Below, piece by piece: positions 24,445-34,329 of a stretch of 64,000 nucleotides of DNA. The notes below the pieces were generated by a model that saw nothing but the letters and a program-made list of their open reading frames with translations, was not told the origin of the DNA and did not search any database. Source of the stretch: Toxotes chatareus (Eukaryota > Chordata > Actinopteri > Toxotidae); the NCBI GenBank assembly GCA_016801885.1, contig CM028895.1:3649501-3713500 (forward strand), in the 5' to 3' direction. A program made the translations under genes and the position numbers. Position 1 is the stretch's first letter, and each line of letters starts with the position of its first letter.

Positions 24445-25870
24445 ACTTGGCTCAGAGACTTGTATCATCTATTGATCTCACACTGTTCACTTTGTTGTCT
24501 TTGCCTTTTCATCCACCCATATTCACTCGTATTCAAGACATCTTTGTGTTGTGAGCTGAGAACTGGCGGTCAGTATTGCATGTTGTGACCAACACCCTAT
24601 GTTATATTTGAGAGAATGAACTAAAAACCCTGCCTCCTAGACATAAGGTTTCTATGCGTTTTAAATGCAAATTATGACAATCATAATTGCAGCCATATAA
24701 TAATGTTTTGTGTGTTGTGGATTTCATTTACCTAAACATGTAGTATGTGTGAAGAAGCTGGCACAGCCCTTGCTTTTCTTCGACTCACCACAGGGGTGTC
24801 ATTAGGTTGAGTCTGTGAATAATACACTCTTCTTCTGCTTCCTTCCAACTTTCTGGTCCCATGTACACAAAGAAGCATAGTTAAAAACCTTATTTTGCAA
24901 AAATGAAAAAAAGTTCTATGATCATCACTATCTGAAAGCACTAAATTACACAGCTGCAGAGACATACATCTCAAAATATAATAAACATTAAAAATAAAGT
25001 TGAATGAACTGGAATGAAAGCTATTTTTTAAACTGATAAACCTACTATAGTCTGGTAAAACGTTAGGGTTACGGTTAGGTCTTCCAGACGACTGGAAGAA
25101 GTTGTATGTACAATGTAATACTGAAAACTAAAAGACTGAGCAGACAAGAAATAAACTTGTTTTAGGTTGATCTCAAGATGGCTCTGCTCAAGTTAAACCC
25201 TTTTCCCTCCTTTTACAAGCTGTTAGCACACACTGACTGGCTGTTCAGACCCTAAAGACAATCATTTAACAAAGCACGAGCATGGAAACCGCCATTTCAT
25301 TTTGGTATGTGAGGAACAAAACCATTTAAATGCATGTACACAAACAAAGAGCAGTGAAACTGACTCTTTAAAGTTAACTACAACACAATAGGCCTGATTT
25401 GCAGGATCTGTGACATAGATACGTGACACTTGTTGGAAGTCAAACTTTAGACTAGTTCGACTTTTCTTATTTGGAACTTTTCTTTGTAAACATTCTGCTG
25501 ACTGCAGCATGATTTGGATTTGCTGAACCATTTTCTTGCACAATCGTGATCAAAGGAAATGAACTGCAGTACACTGTAGCTTCGACTGAACCCTTAGTGC
25601 AGTTTCTCATGGGTGTTGCTCACTCACTTTTGGTTTTGTGTGTCAAAATGTTTGTCTGCATTAATGTGCTGATCGCTGATAAATGTTTCTACACAGTGAC
25701 TTGACATTAAGATGGCCACTTGCAAACTTCCTTTTTTATTTTAGCACGGTGTCTCAATATTTTACAAATCATGCAAAAGCATGCTTGCATCAGCTGGGAT
25801 GAAGAAGTGGGGCCTGATGTTTATTGTACTAAAGAACACTGTATTTGTGTTTGTTTCTCTTTCTTTGCTT
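24445..25870. other. spacer, no gene recognised
   Basis: This lies between the promoter relic and the broken piscidin exon. I found no convincing TATA box or exon 1 for the broken copy. A strong polypyrimidine tract ending ttttcag at 25875 could serve as a splice acceptor for it. Confidence 0.45.
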
Positions 25871-25933
25871 TTCAGTTGCATGTTGTTATTTTATGTTGAA
25901 TGAATGTTTTCACAGTGGAATGCAGTCAGAAGT

Positions 25934-26054
25934 GATGAAGTGTGTGTTTTGGTGTTTCTAATGTTTGCGCTGGTCATTCCCCTGACTGAACTCAGGGAGT
26001 GTGCTCTTGGAGGCTTCGAAGCCTTGTATAGAGGTGCAGAGAGTGGATGGAGAG
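25934..26054 (+). pseudogene. piscidin-like exon 2, frameshifted
   Basis: This aligns with exon 2 of piscidins 4 and 5. It begins GATGAAG, is followed by signal-peptide sequence ending in Cys, then a mature start ALGGFEALYRGAESGWR, and keeps the gtaaat donor in the same phase 1. An extra TG within the third codon (about 25941-25942, a run of TG) shifts the frame, so translation from the paralogous ATG at 25935 stops at TAA 25959-25961 after eight codons. A longer frame from ATG 25904 does cross the signal and mature parts, adding about 13 residues in front. The mature region has lost its net positive charge (two Arg, two Glu). I found no exon 3 or 4 before the promoter of the next gene. It is most likely a pseudogene. 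An alternative exon feeding piscidin 4 is possible but unproven. Confidence 0.85.
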
Positions 26055-26690
26055 GTAAATCACGAGAGAGAAATCTGCATACGTTTAGCATCAAATGACT
26101 GATGAATGATGTCAGTCAGTCATGAAAAAAGCTCTTAAAACACGCATGTACATCTGCACAGATGCTCTCCTCTGAATTAGCTTGGCTAATTAGACCTCCA
26201 CCCCGGTTGATTTGCATGCCTTTTTCTCTCACAGCAGACATTTTGACTTGTCATAGTAGGAAAAGCGCAGGTGTTTCAAATGGCATTAGTACCAGGACCC
26301 TGAAACTGAAGCAGCTAAATAGAATTCAACTGTTGTTGATTGGATTATTTACACCTGTGCTTTTTCTACATGGACATTTCAAAATATCTTCTGTGAAAAA
26401 GTGATGTCTCTGTGTACTAATAAGGAAAATGAAGTTTGAGTTGCTCCAGCCTCAGTCCACAGTCCTGAGTACTAACCAGGCAGTGCAGCCGGTGTTTGGC
26501 CTCAGACCAGAAACACATCATGGATCTGCTGCGAAAGCTGTAGACAATGTGAAAAAATTGCTCTTGTGTGATTAGGAACTGAATTTACATCAGCATCAGT
26601 TGCTTCTTTGGGGAACCATGGCACTATCAGATGTGAGAAAGAGCAGTAAATGACATAAGTGCCACTACTGTGAATACCACCCACTGAAAC
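26055..26690. other. spacer between the broken exon and piscidin 4
   Basis: I looked for exon 3 and exon 4 counterparts of the broken copy (GAxxxCAGA...AAG and a DQ-rich tail) and found none. Short open frames here lack supporting features. Confidence 0.5.
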
Positions 26691-26786
26691 TATTTCAAAA
26701 CTGTTGGGCACAGGAATTCATATCAGATGCAGATTTCACAACGGATGACCACAGTCTCCTATCTCTGACTATCAGTCTGTGGACAG
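26691..26786 (+). promoter_or_regulatory. piscidin 4 promoter and non-coding exon 1
   Basis: Exon 1 is identified by similarity to that of piscidin 5: CTCCTATCTCTGACTATCAG here against CTCCTGTCTTTGACAATAG there. It ends GGACAG|gtaaat at 26786. The TATA position is occupied by a weak TATTTCAAAA (26691-26700). Its distance to the donor, 95 bases, fits the cluster. The other three genes have better TATA boxes, so basal expression may be lower; that is inference. Confidence 0.6.
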
Positions 26787-27024
26787 GTAAATAATTTAAT
26801 ATTGTCTTTATTTCCATAGAGCAAACTGTTTAGGATAAGTGATGAGAACTGGCACTTTAGACACAGTACATTACAACATGTAGCCTTGTTATATTGTTGG
26901 ATGAATTAATAAAGCAAATGAAGAAATCTGAGTGAACACCTAGAGTAACTGGTGGTATGGAGGACAAATAGTCTATGCTATAACCTTTTAAATGTGACTC
27001 CAAATGCGTTCTTGTTTTTTTAGG

Positions 27025-27759
27025 ATGAAGTGTGTTGGGATCTTTCTTGTGTTGTCACTGGTCATTCTCATAGCTGAACCCGGGCAGTGTTTGTTCAAAC
27101 GCTTGAAATCAATGTGGAAAAGCGTCAAGGCTGCATTTAGAGGGGCCAAGCAGGCATGGAGAGGTAAATCACAAGTGAACACACATTACATGTCAACATC
27201 AATTAATAGGCCACAGGTTAACACAAACAGCAGGCTACTACAGTCTACCATCTATATATTGACATAAACCAATAATAATAATTCTTTATTTACTAAATCT
27301 TTTATTTATTATTGACAGCTCAGCTGTATTTGTTAAAAAGCACTAAACCTAACCACTGCCAACATGCTAATTGCAAACATATCGCAATGTTAACACAAAC
27401 TATAATAAAAATACAAAATTTAATGTTCTGTAATGTTTTTTTACCTTTTGTTTTTTTAGAATCCAGAAACAATGAAAAGATGCGTAGGTAAGCGCTTGAT
27501 AGATTAAAACAGTTAAAACCTGTAAAACAGTCTCAAGCCTATAAAACTTTAGAGAACCAGCTGAATCTATCAAGTTCAAACAAAATACTATCCGTGTATT
27601 AATTAGTTGTAAATAATTATAATATAATATAATACAATAATATAATAATTATTTACATTATATATCGCAAACTCCAACTTTCCTTCCTCCAGGCAAAACA
27701 AACTGAGGTACCAGCAAGAACAACCGAATGACAGAGATTATAATCAAGACCAGCCATAG
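27025..27759 (+). CDS. piscidin-family antimicrobial peptide 4, long Lys/Trp class (4 exons)
   Basis: This predicts a secreted antimicrobial peptide precursor of 77 residues. Coding exons are 27025-27163, 27460-27487 (28 bases) and 27693-27759; intron phases 1 and 2 match the paralogues. The signal peptide is residues 1-22 (MKCVGIFLVLS, ending IAEPGQC). The mature part begins LFKRLKSMWKSVKAAFRGAK and continues QAWRESRNNEKMRRQ, giving a strongly cationic helix of about 24 residues followed by a polar, Gln/Asp-rich tail ending NQDQP. The FRGAKQAWR stretch is the signature of the longer piscidin 4/5 class known from temperate basses. There is no His in the helix, unlike piscidins 1 and 2. RR at residues 55-56 is a possible processing site. 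Intron 3 contains an AT-rich quasi-palindrome (about 27609-27656). Promoter and exon 1 lie about 0.3 kb upstream. Confidence 0.92.
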
Positions 27760-27928
27760 TTTGAGCTGCGGCTTTTTGCTCTGCAATTCCACAAACAAAC
27801 GGATCATGAAACGCAACACACCAACCAGCGGCCTTCACTTTGCATGAAGCACTTGAGAAGAAATTATTTTTGGCACAGCTTACAATCATTTTCAAAAATA
27901 TAAAACTGGTTGAATTTGCAAACTGATG

Positions 27929-27934
27929 AATAAA
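27929..27934 (+). other. polyadenylation signal of piscidin 4
   Basis: AATAAA in GATGAATAAAACTGC, 170 bases after the stop codon. Piscidin 5 has a near-identical AATGAATAAACATGC, which supports common descent of the 3' ends. Confidence 0.8.
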
Positions 27935-27939
27935 ACTGC

Positions 27940-28620
27940 AATACAAAAAGGCAAACTCGAGTTGTTGTCATTAGTTCAAAAATTAACCCTTTTCCCATGG
28001 GCTTTTTGAGTGGACGTGTTGTATGCAGAAGATATTTTATGTAAAAACATGTGTTGTGGTGTTTTACTGGAGTATTGCATTATGGGTTGTTGGTAGCTTT
28101 AATGTTGCTAGGCTAGCAAGTGTTTACAAGTCTGTCTATAGTCTTTCATTCAGGCCTAAAAGTGTTTTATTAGCCCAGTTTAACCTGCTGGAGTTTCTCA
28201 GGCCGGTGTAATGTGTGTTTTGTTGCCACACAGGGAAAAAAAAAATCATGACAACAGAAAATGAGTTCACAGCGTCTCCTAACATTTTGGCTGCAGAAAC
28301 CAGGGAGAAAATCTGCTAACAGCCAAGAAATACAGCTGTCACAGAGGAAAAGGAGGGAGACTCTCCAGTCCCATTTAGTTTAGACAGTTTCTCAGATGTA
28401 TTTAAAATTAAATGATGCAACATTTTGTTAGGTTTTGGGAAGCCTTCACCAAACATATGGACTTCTCTTCAGCCTAAACACTTTTTCCATGACTCAAAAG
28501 TAGAAGTAGAGGTGAAATTTGCTGATGTGGCCTTAGATGTTGAGATTAGATCAACGCCTTTCGCCTGCAGAACTTCATGTTGAAAAAGACAAGAAATGCA
28601 AAATTACACGGAAGAAATGA
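27940..28620. other. spacer between piscidins 4 and 5
   Basis: No further gene or repeat is recognised in this 0.7-kb intergenic stretch. Confidence 0.55.
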
Positions 28621-28633
28621 ACATCCCCATCCC

Positions 28634-28734
28634 TATAAAAACACAGACACCTCACAACCATGGGTCCAAAGTTTCACTTCACCTGTAGATCTGCTCTCTC
28701 CTGTCTTTGACAATAGTCTTCTATCTGCTGAAAG
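28634..28734 (+). promoter_or_regulatory. piscidin 5 promoter and non-coding exon 1
   Basis: A canonical TATAAAA (28634-28640) lies 94 bases before the donor GAAAG|gtaagg (28734/28735). The non-coding exon matches that of piscidin 4. No GATTCAGC box is present, so the long-class promoters differ from those of piscidins 1 and 2. Confidence 0.8.
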
Positions 28735-28833
28735 GTAAGGTGTAAAAATTTCATCTTCTCTAATAAATGCAAAGCCTCTGGCATATGTGAGGAAAACTGC
28801 CTCATCATTAAGATATGTTTTGTATTTTTCAGG

Positions 28834-29645
28834 ATGAAGTTTGTTATGATCTTTCTGGTGTTGACGCTGGTCGTCCTCATGGCTGAACCTGGGGAGAGCT
28901 GGTTTTCAGGTATTAAAGCCATATGGAAAGGTGCAAAGGACGCATGGAAAGGTAAATCACAAATGTACATATATTTAGTGTTGGCTTGAATAAGTTGAAA
29001 TCCCCTTGATGTAAACAGGTTACTTCACACAGTCAGTTGTGAACAAAGCACTGTGTGACTGCCTTGAATTACGTTTTTGCAAAACGTGTCACTAATGATT
29101 TGGGTCTGAGAGTTTGGCTGGGAGTCAGGGACCCCTGCGCTTTGCCTTTATGAAAAAAAAAAAAAAATACCAAACGGGAGAAATTTATATTTTAGATTTC
29201 ACTGATGGCAACCCCAAGATTTGCATTAATTCGGCAGCCTGCTACACAACACAACAGCCACACTCCTTATCTAACTTACACACATGAATACAGGTCTTGT
29301 CTTGCCTCTTAGTTTACTGAGTTATTTCATTCTCATCTCCTTGTCTGTTTAGAGCACAGATTTAACAAGGACATGAAGAAGATGTCTCAAAGGTAAGAAC
29401 TCTTGACTACTTATTATTCTTATCAGTTATACAGCACAACAAACAACAAGACCAATTCAAGATTTCAAGAAAATATATGATGTGTACATTTAGAGGATCT
29501 GGTGAATCTCATTTTCACAACTGTTTAATTCCTTCCTTCAACTAGGTATGGACCAGAGTGGCAGCAACGTGCAGGGGGCAACTCACAACCTGCAGGGGAC
29601 AACTCACAACCTGCAGACCAAGATCAAGGTCCTGAAGATTTTTAG
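28834..29645 (+). CDS. piscidin-family antimicrobial peptide 5, long class with repeated tail (4 exons)
   Basis: This predicts a secreted antimicrobial peptide precursor of 85 residues, the longest in the cluster. Coding exons are 28834-28951, 29353-29392 (40 bases) and 29546-29645; intron phases 1 and 2 are kept. The signal peptide is residues 1-22 (MKFVMIFLVLT, ending MAEPGES). The mature region starts WFSGIKAIWKGAKDAWKEHR, a Lys/Trp amphipathic helix of the piscidin 4/5 class, then FNKDMKKMSQRYGPEW. The carboxyl tail contains two copies of a seven-residue unit including NSQPA, encoded by a 21-bp direct tandem repeat (29571-29612), and ends DQGPEDF. The tail is polar and acidic and is probably a propeptide or a charge-shielding segment; that is inference. 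The signal-peptide end is Ser, not the Cys found in paralogues 1 and 4. Confidence 0.92.
29571..29612 (+). repeat. 21-bp tandem duplication in the last exon of piscidin 5
   Basis: Two adjacent 21-base units, each GCAGGGG[G]CAACTCACAACCT-like, differ at one position. They keep the frame and encode two NSQPA-containing heptads. Internal slippage or unequal exchange explains the longer tail of this paralogue. Confidence 0.95.
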
Positions 29646-29884
29646 GGCTGAAAGTTCATGGAGACGTGCGATTTTTAAGCTGTGGCTTGGTGCAGGACGC
29701 AGAGTCCCTTAAATACTATGCTTATTGATTTGCAATGTAGAAAGAGAACAAAAAGACAAACAGGTCAGTGAAAAACTGGTTAAAGTAGTGTGAGGTTTGC
29801 AGGAATCGTGTAGCGATCATATAGGAACTGTTGTAACAGCTCCAGCTAGTTTTGAAAAGGCTTCCTATTGCAAACTGCCAAATG

Positions 29885-29890
29885 AATAAA
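29885..29890 (+). other. polyadenylation signal of piscidin 5
   Basis: AATAAA in AATGAATAAACATGC, 240 bases after the stop codon. Its context matches the signal of piscidin 4. Confidence 0.75.
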
Positions 29891-29899
29891 CATGCAATA

Positions 29900-32800
29900 T
29901 CAAAAGTCAAACTCTTCTCTTCTTGGTATTTTAACTTAAATAAATATAAGAGATGCACAGGTCCAATACACTGGTTTGATACCCACACTGTATTAATTCT
30001 GTATTAAGTGGATCAGGTATCAAGTTTTTTTGTCATCCAAAAAAAAAAAGTCCCCAGCATCATAATACCGCACATGAAAATTATTCAGAAACACTTTAAA
30101 CACTGGAGTTCAGGTGAGTTCTCATTTAGCTGTAGGACAATGTTGGTGTTAACTTTGGTAGATCTTAAAAGAAAAAAAAAAAGATTGAAAAAGGGGAAAA
30201 AAAAGGTTTTAAGGAGATTTAACTCTTCATCAACTTTTTCACTCTTCCTCAAAGGAAAAAACCAAATAGTCACCATCCCATTAGCCTTTTAAATAAAGTA
30301 CTGAACTGCTTTGTCCCGCATTTGGGTCCTTTCCCCTGCGTTTTTCTGAACCTGCTTGCATTAGCTGTGACACACAGAGCATGACTGGATGTTAATTGCT
30401 TAATTGTACCATGCTGTGCACCTGTGTGGAAGCATCTGCATTCGTTATGTTTCTCTCTCCGCTCATTTATTCAGGGATGTTTTTGTTTATTTGTCACCCG
30501 TCTGTTTATTTGTTATGTACACTTTTTTTTAATGTTACAGCAGCTGAACACGTAATGTTTAGCAGCTAGTTGCCTTTTGCGGTTGCTGAGTGCTGTGTAT
30601 TCATGTTCAGCTTACTGATACTCCTTCAGTGTTGAGCACAAACAAACTTTTCACATCTTATTGGGCTGAACTTTATGAAGCTGGTCTGAAGTGTTTTCAC
30701 TTCTAGCTGGTGAGAGCTCATTCCAGTCTAAGAGATCCCTCGGTTATTTTTTTCACTGTGTGCCATGTTAGTGTGTTGCCACAGCAACCCACAACACAGC
30801 CACCCTCTCAAAGGGCTGTAAATATCGCTCATAGCCCCACCACACTCCCTGTATTTCCATCAGAAAAAAAAAAGAAAGTCTGAGAGTGGCTTCTCATGGC
30901 TCGTTAGCTCTGACTCTGTCCATGCTACACTGAGCAGTGGTCAGTTAGCCTCTGTGTCCCCTGACCCTCAATGACTAGTAGATGTAACCTTCTACAGCCG
31001 TTGCATTTTCTTTAAATGCTGGGAGAGAGGGTTCTAGCAGAGTTGAAGGTTGTAGTTCTACAATTTCCTTTATTATTATTATCCATTATTTTATCATTTT
31101 ATTACTACCGACAAATCTCATCCAGAAACAAAACCAACAAGCTTGTTATTTCAGCACTGACAGTTTAGTTTCACTCAGCAGAATCTGGGTGAAACAGAAC
31201 ATGCTTCTTAGCATCGGGCTTCCTCCCTGTATTATGATATTACTTTCAAAGACAGTACATACGTAAGTTCTCAATTCACACTGGTTACACAACAATTTGC
31301 AGATAAAACAGTTCACGTTCCTCCTCTCTGGCAACGTCACAAACTTAGTCAAATCTTTAATTTAGTTACTGGAAAAAACTGCAATTGGTGACATTTTGTG
31401 AAGCCATTTATCATGTGATTGGGGATATTTTCCTTTTAAGGCACAAAATTTTTTACTATTTCCAAACATTCAAGACTCGAGACAGATCATATAGAACCTA
31501 AAGCATGTCATCCTCTTGTGTCGCTGTGTTTTGTCACTGTTGGCAAGATGTGTAAGAGCATCATCTATCTGTCAACAATATTATCACAGCACACAGTATC
31601 ACCACAACACCGAGACAACTGTCACTGTCTCTAAGCATAAAACTAAGATCGGGAGGGAATCTCATCCTTTTTAACATATTTTTCATCATATTAATATTTA
31701 TTGCCAACGTCGCTATCATTTATAAAGACAGCTCAGGAGCATGTCTGAGCTTCCATGATGTGCAGGAAAAATCCCTTCTTATATTCGAGGGTATCAGACA
31801 TTGAGATGATTCTATATCAAATTACTGAAGCTTTAAAACAAGAAGCAACCAAACTTTTGCTCAGGCTCTGAAGGATGATAAGCATTGTTGGTGGGAAAAT
31901 ACAGGATTCTATATTATAACTGGAGTGTGTCATAGTCAGTTTTTAGATACTTTCCCCTATACTGCACATCTGATGTGTTTACTGTCAGTTCAATGAAATA
32001 ACTGACAGTAAACTAAAAGATGGATAACGTAGTGTTGTGTAATTAAAACACTTGGCATAATCTGGCATGATTGTGACTCTCAGTGATACTGGGGAGCATT
32101 TTAAGGTTTGCTGATCTGAAAGGCAAGAAATCAGAGGGACTGGAGTAATTTCACAGAAACAGTGCATAAACTGCTTTGGAAAATTCCCAACTCCATCTGC
32201 TATTAAGCTATAAAGGGTAAGATTTTAATGTAAAACAATGGACCCGCTTATATTTTCAGCTGTAAAAGGAAATAGCATTGCATTCCCACTAAGTGATGTA
32301 CTTTAGTTTCACCCTATTTGTCCCCTAAACTCTGCTTCCTTGTTTGGTCTCCTCTCTTGTTGCGGGACAAATTGAAACATCAGTGTGTGATAACAACTTA
32401 ACAAACCGTCAGTTTATTTGCATCTCATATTCTTTGATATAAAGCATCAAAAAGCAAATTGGTAAACATGAGCGAGCTGCGTGTAGATCGCTGATGTCTT
32501 TTTAAGGCTGTGCGTGTTCGACCTTTCTCAGAAAACCAGAATCTTTTTTTGTTTTTCCTAATGTTATCAATACAATGCTACAACAGAACAGCTGTGCGCC
32601 TTATGATGTGTCAATGGGACTGAATAAAAAGTATGCATTACAGAGCATTAACACTGGATGAAACAAAAGGATTCATGATATAAAAGCTAAAAGCTAATTC
32701 AGCATATTTTTAATGTTGTCAGTTTGCCAAAATGTAAAAAGTGTAGCTTATGGTAGCCCATACAATCTTGCCTTGCTCCCAGTCGCAGGCTGAGACAGTG

Positions 32801-33730
32801 AGGTTGGAGGCCATAAAACCAAAACAGTGAGCTGAAAGATGCTAAAATGCTTTGCAGAGTTCAGCTCATATTTCTTTGTCCCACCAACAGGGGTGCATTT
32901 TCGGCACTGCCACAAAATCTAAGATTTGTTTAATCCAATAAGTGGCTTTAAGTAACTTTCCTATGTGATGTAAATGACAGTTAAGCTTTCACATGTGTGT
33001 AAAGCCCCCTGCTTCTATCCAATCCCAGACCAGCTAATGTGGCTTCAGTGAGAGGAGCCCATGCAGGCTGAGGTGTCAAAGAGAGGGATGATGGATCTCT
33101 TTCACTGTTGCCTGAAGACAACCTAAAGGGCATCATGGACAAAGGCTGGAAATGACACCTGCATCTTCCCCATAAAATAAGACAAACACACCAGCACAGC
33201 AAGCAAAGTTTGTTTTGTGGCTTGCCTTAAAACATATTGATCGGAAATGAGATGTGGTCAGAGGAGGGATGAGGTTGGAAAGCAATGTGTGTGTGTTTGT
33301 GTGTGTGTGTCTGAGGGTCACCCGTGTCATTGGCAGTGGTTGTTTACCTAAAGGCGATTGCTGGCCTCACACACAAGCCCTTCCCAGACAGAGACGCGTG
33401 GTAAATAATAGAAGAGCTATGACAGAGGGCAGACACACACAAACACACATCAGCTGCAAGGTTACAGATGGGTGCAGGTGTAATGGGAGAGCTCTTTATC
33501 GACACGTCATTAATACATGAGGAGGGTTCGCCAAGCCAGGGAGGGGGCAGCCATGTAGTCAGTGTGGATCCTGACATCTGCATATCAAATGCATGAGAGG
33601 TCTCTATGTCTCAATGACAGTTCAGTCAATATGAATTCAGCCACACTGGTGAGTCACGTTCTACCACCTCACTTACTCACATTACAGACTCTAACCATTC
33701 ATAAGCTGTTGATGCAGTGGTTGAAGATCA
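29900..33730. other. non-coding flank downstream of the cluster
   Basis: No further piscidin copy and no other gene is recognised. The segment near 30165-30220 is a polypurine run. A 14-bp inverted repeat with a 9-base spacer lies at 31977-32013. The segment near 32750-32885 may be a fragment of a dispersed repeat. Confidence 0.55.
31977..32013. repeat. 14-bp perfect inverted repeat
   Basis: Arms GTTTACTGTCAGTT (31977-31990) and its exact reverse complement (32000-32013) flank a 9-base spacer. Confidence 0.95.
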
Positions 33731-33733
33731 GGT

Positions 33734-33734
<1 letters not shown>

Positions 33735-33768
<34 letters not shown>
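33735..33768. repeat. (TAA)n microsatellite
   Basis: About 11 uninterrupted TAA units. A short AAATA pentamer array follows at 33955-33979. Confidence 0.95.
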
Positions 33769-33770
<2 letters not shown>

Positions 33771-34225
33771 TCATGTGGTTTTCAAAAAACCCTCCACAAA
33801 CACGTCTCACTGCATCATTTAAAGGAGGCGTCCATCTTTTATCATTTTGTTTTCCAAAGGAGGACAAAACACAATCCTGCTCGGTATAACAAGCAATTAA
33901 ATCATTAAGCACTAGCAAAAGTCATCTCCTTGAAGTAGCTAGGTTCACAAAGTCAAATAAAATAAAATAAAATAAAATACAACACATGTTGAATTACAAA
34001 TTAATACTTCTGAGAAACCTAACAGTAAAAATGAAGAAACCGACAAAGAGAAAAAAGCAAATTCTAATCATGATAAAAGACTGAACTCTCTGTTCCAAAA
34101 TTCTACAAGGGCTCAAAATGAATCTGGTTTACTGAAAGAAATTAAATTAAAATCTAATATCTTCAGGATCTGGAGTGCTGCTCCTTAACAAAACTAATCT
34201 GAAAACACCTCTGAAATGGTGAGTT

Positions 34226-34322
34226 TTCACTATTTTCTAACATTTTAAAGACAAAGCAATTAGTCTGTGTATTGAGAAAATAACAGATTAATCAACTGAA
34301 AATAATCTTCAGCTGCTGCAAA
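34226..34322. repeat. teleost dispersed repeat with GATTAATC-type core, copy 2
   Basis: The order TATTTTCTAACATTTTAAAGAC, TTGAGAAAATAACAGATTAATC, GAAAATAATC and CAGCTGCTGCA (shown here in short pieces) is typical of the same abundant fish repeat as at 1230 and 44100. Confidence 0.65.
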
Positions 34323-34329
34323 TTCTGTC

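Noticed and set aside
32750..32885. Possible fragment of a further dispersed repeat (GTGAGCTGAAAGATGC words)
   Set aside because: Similarity to known fish repeats is too vague to define ends or family.
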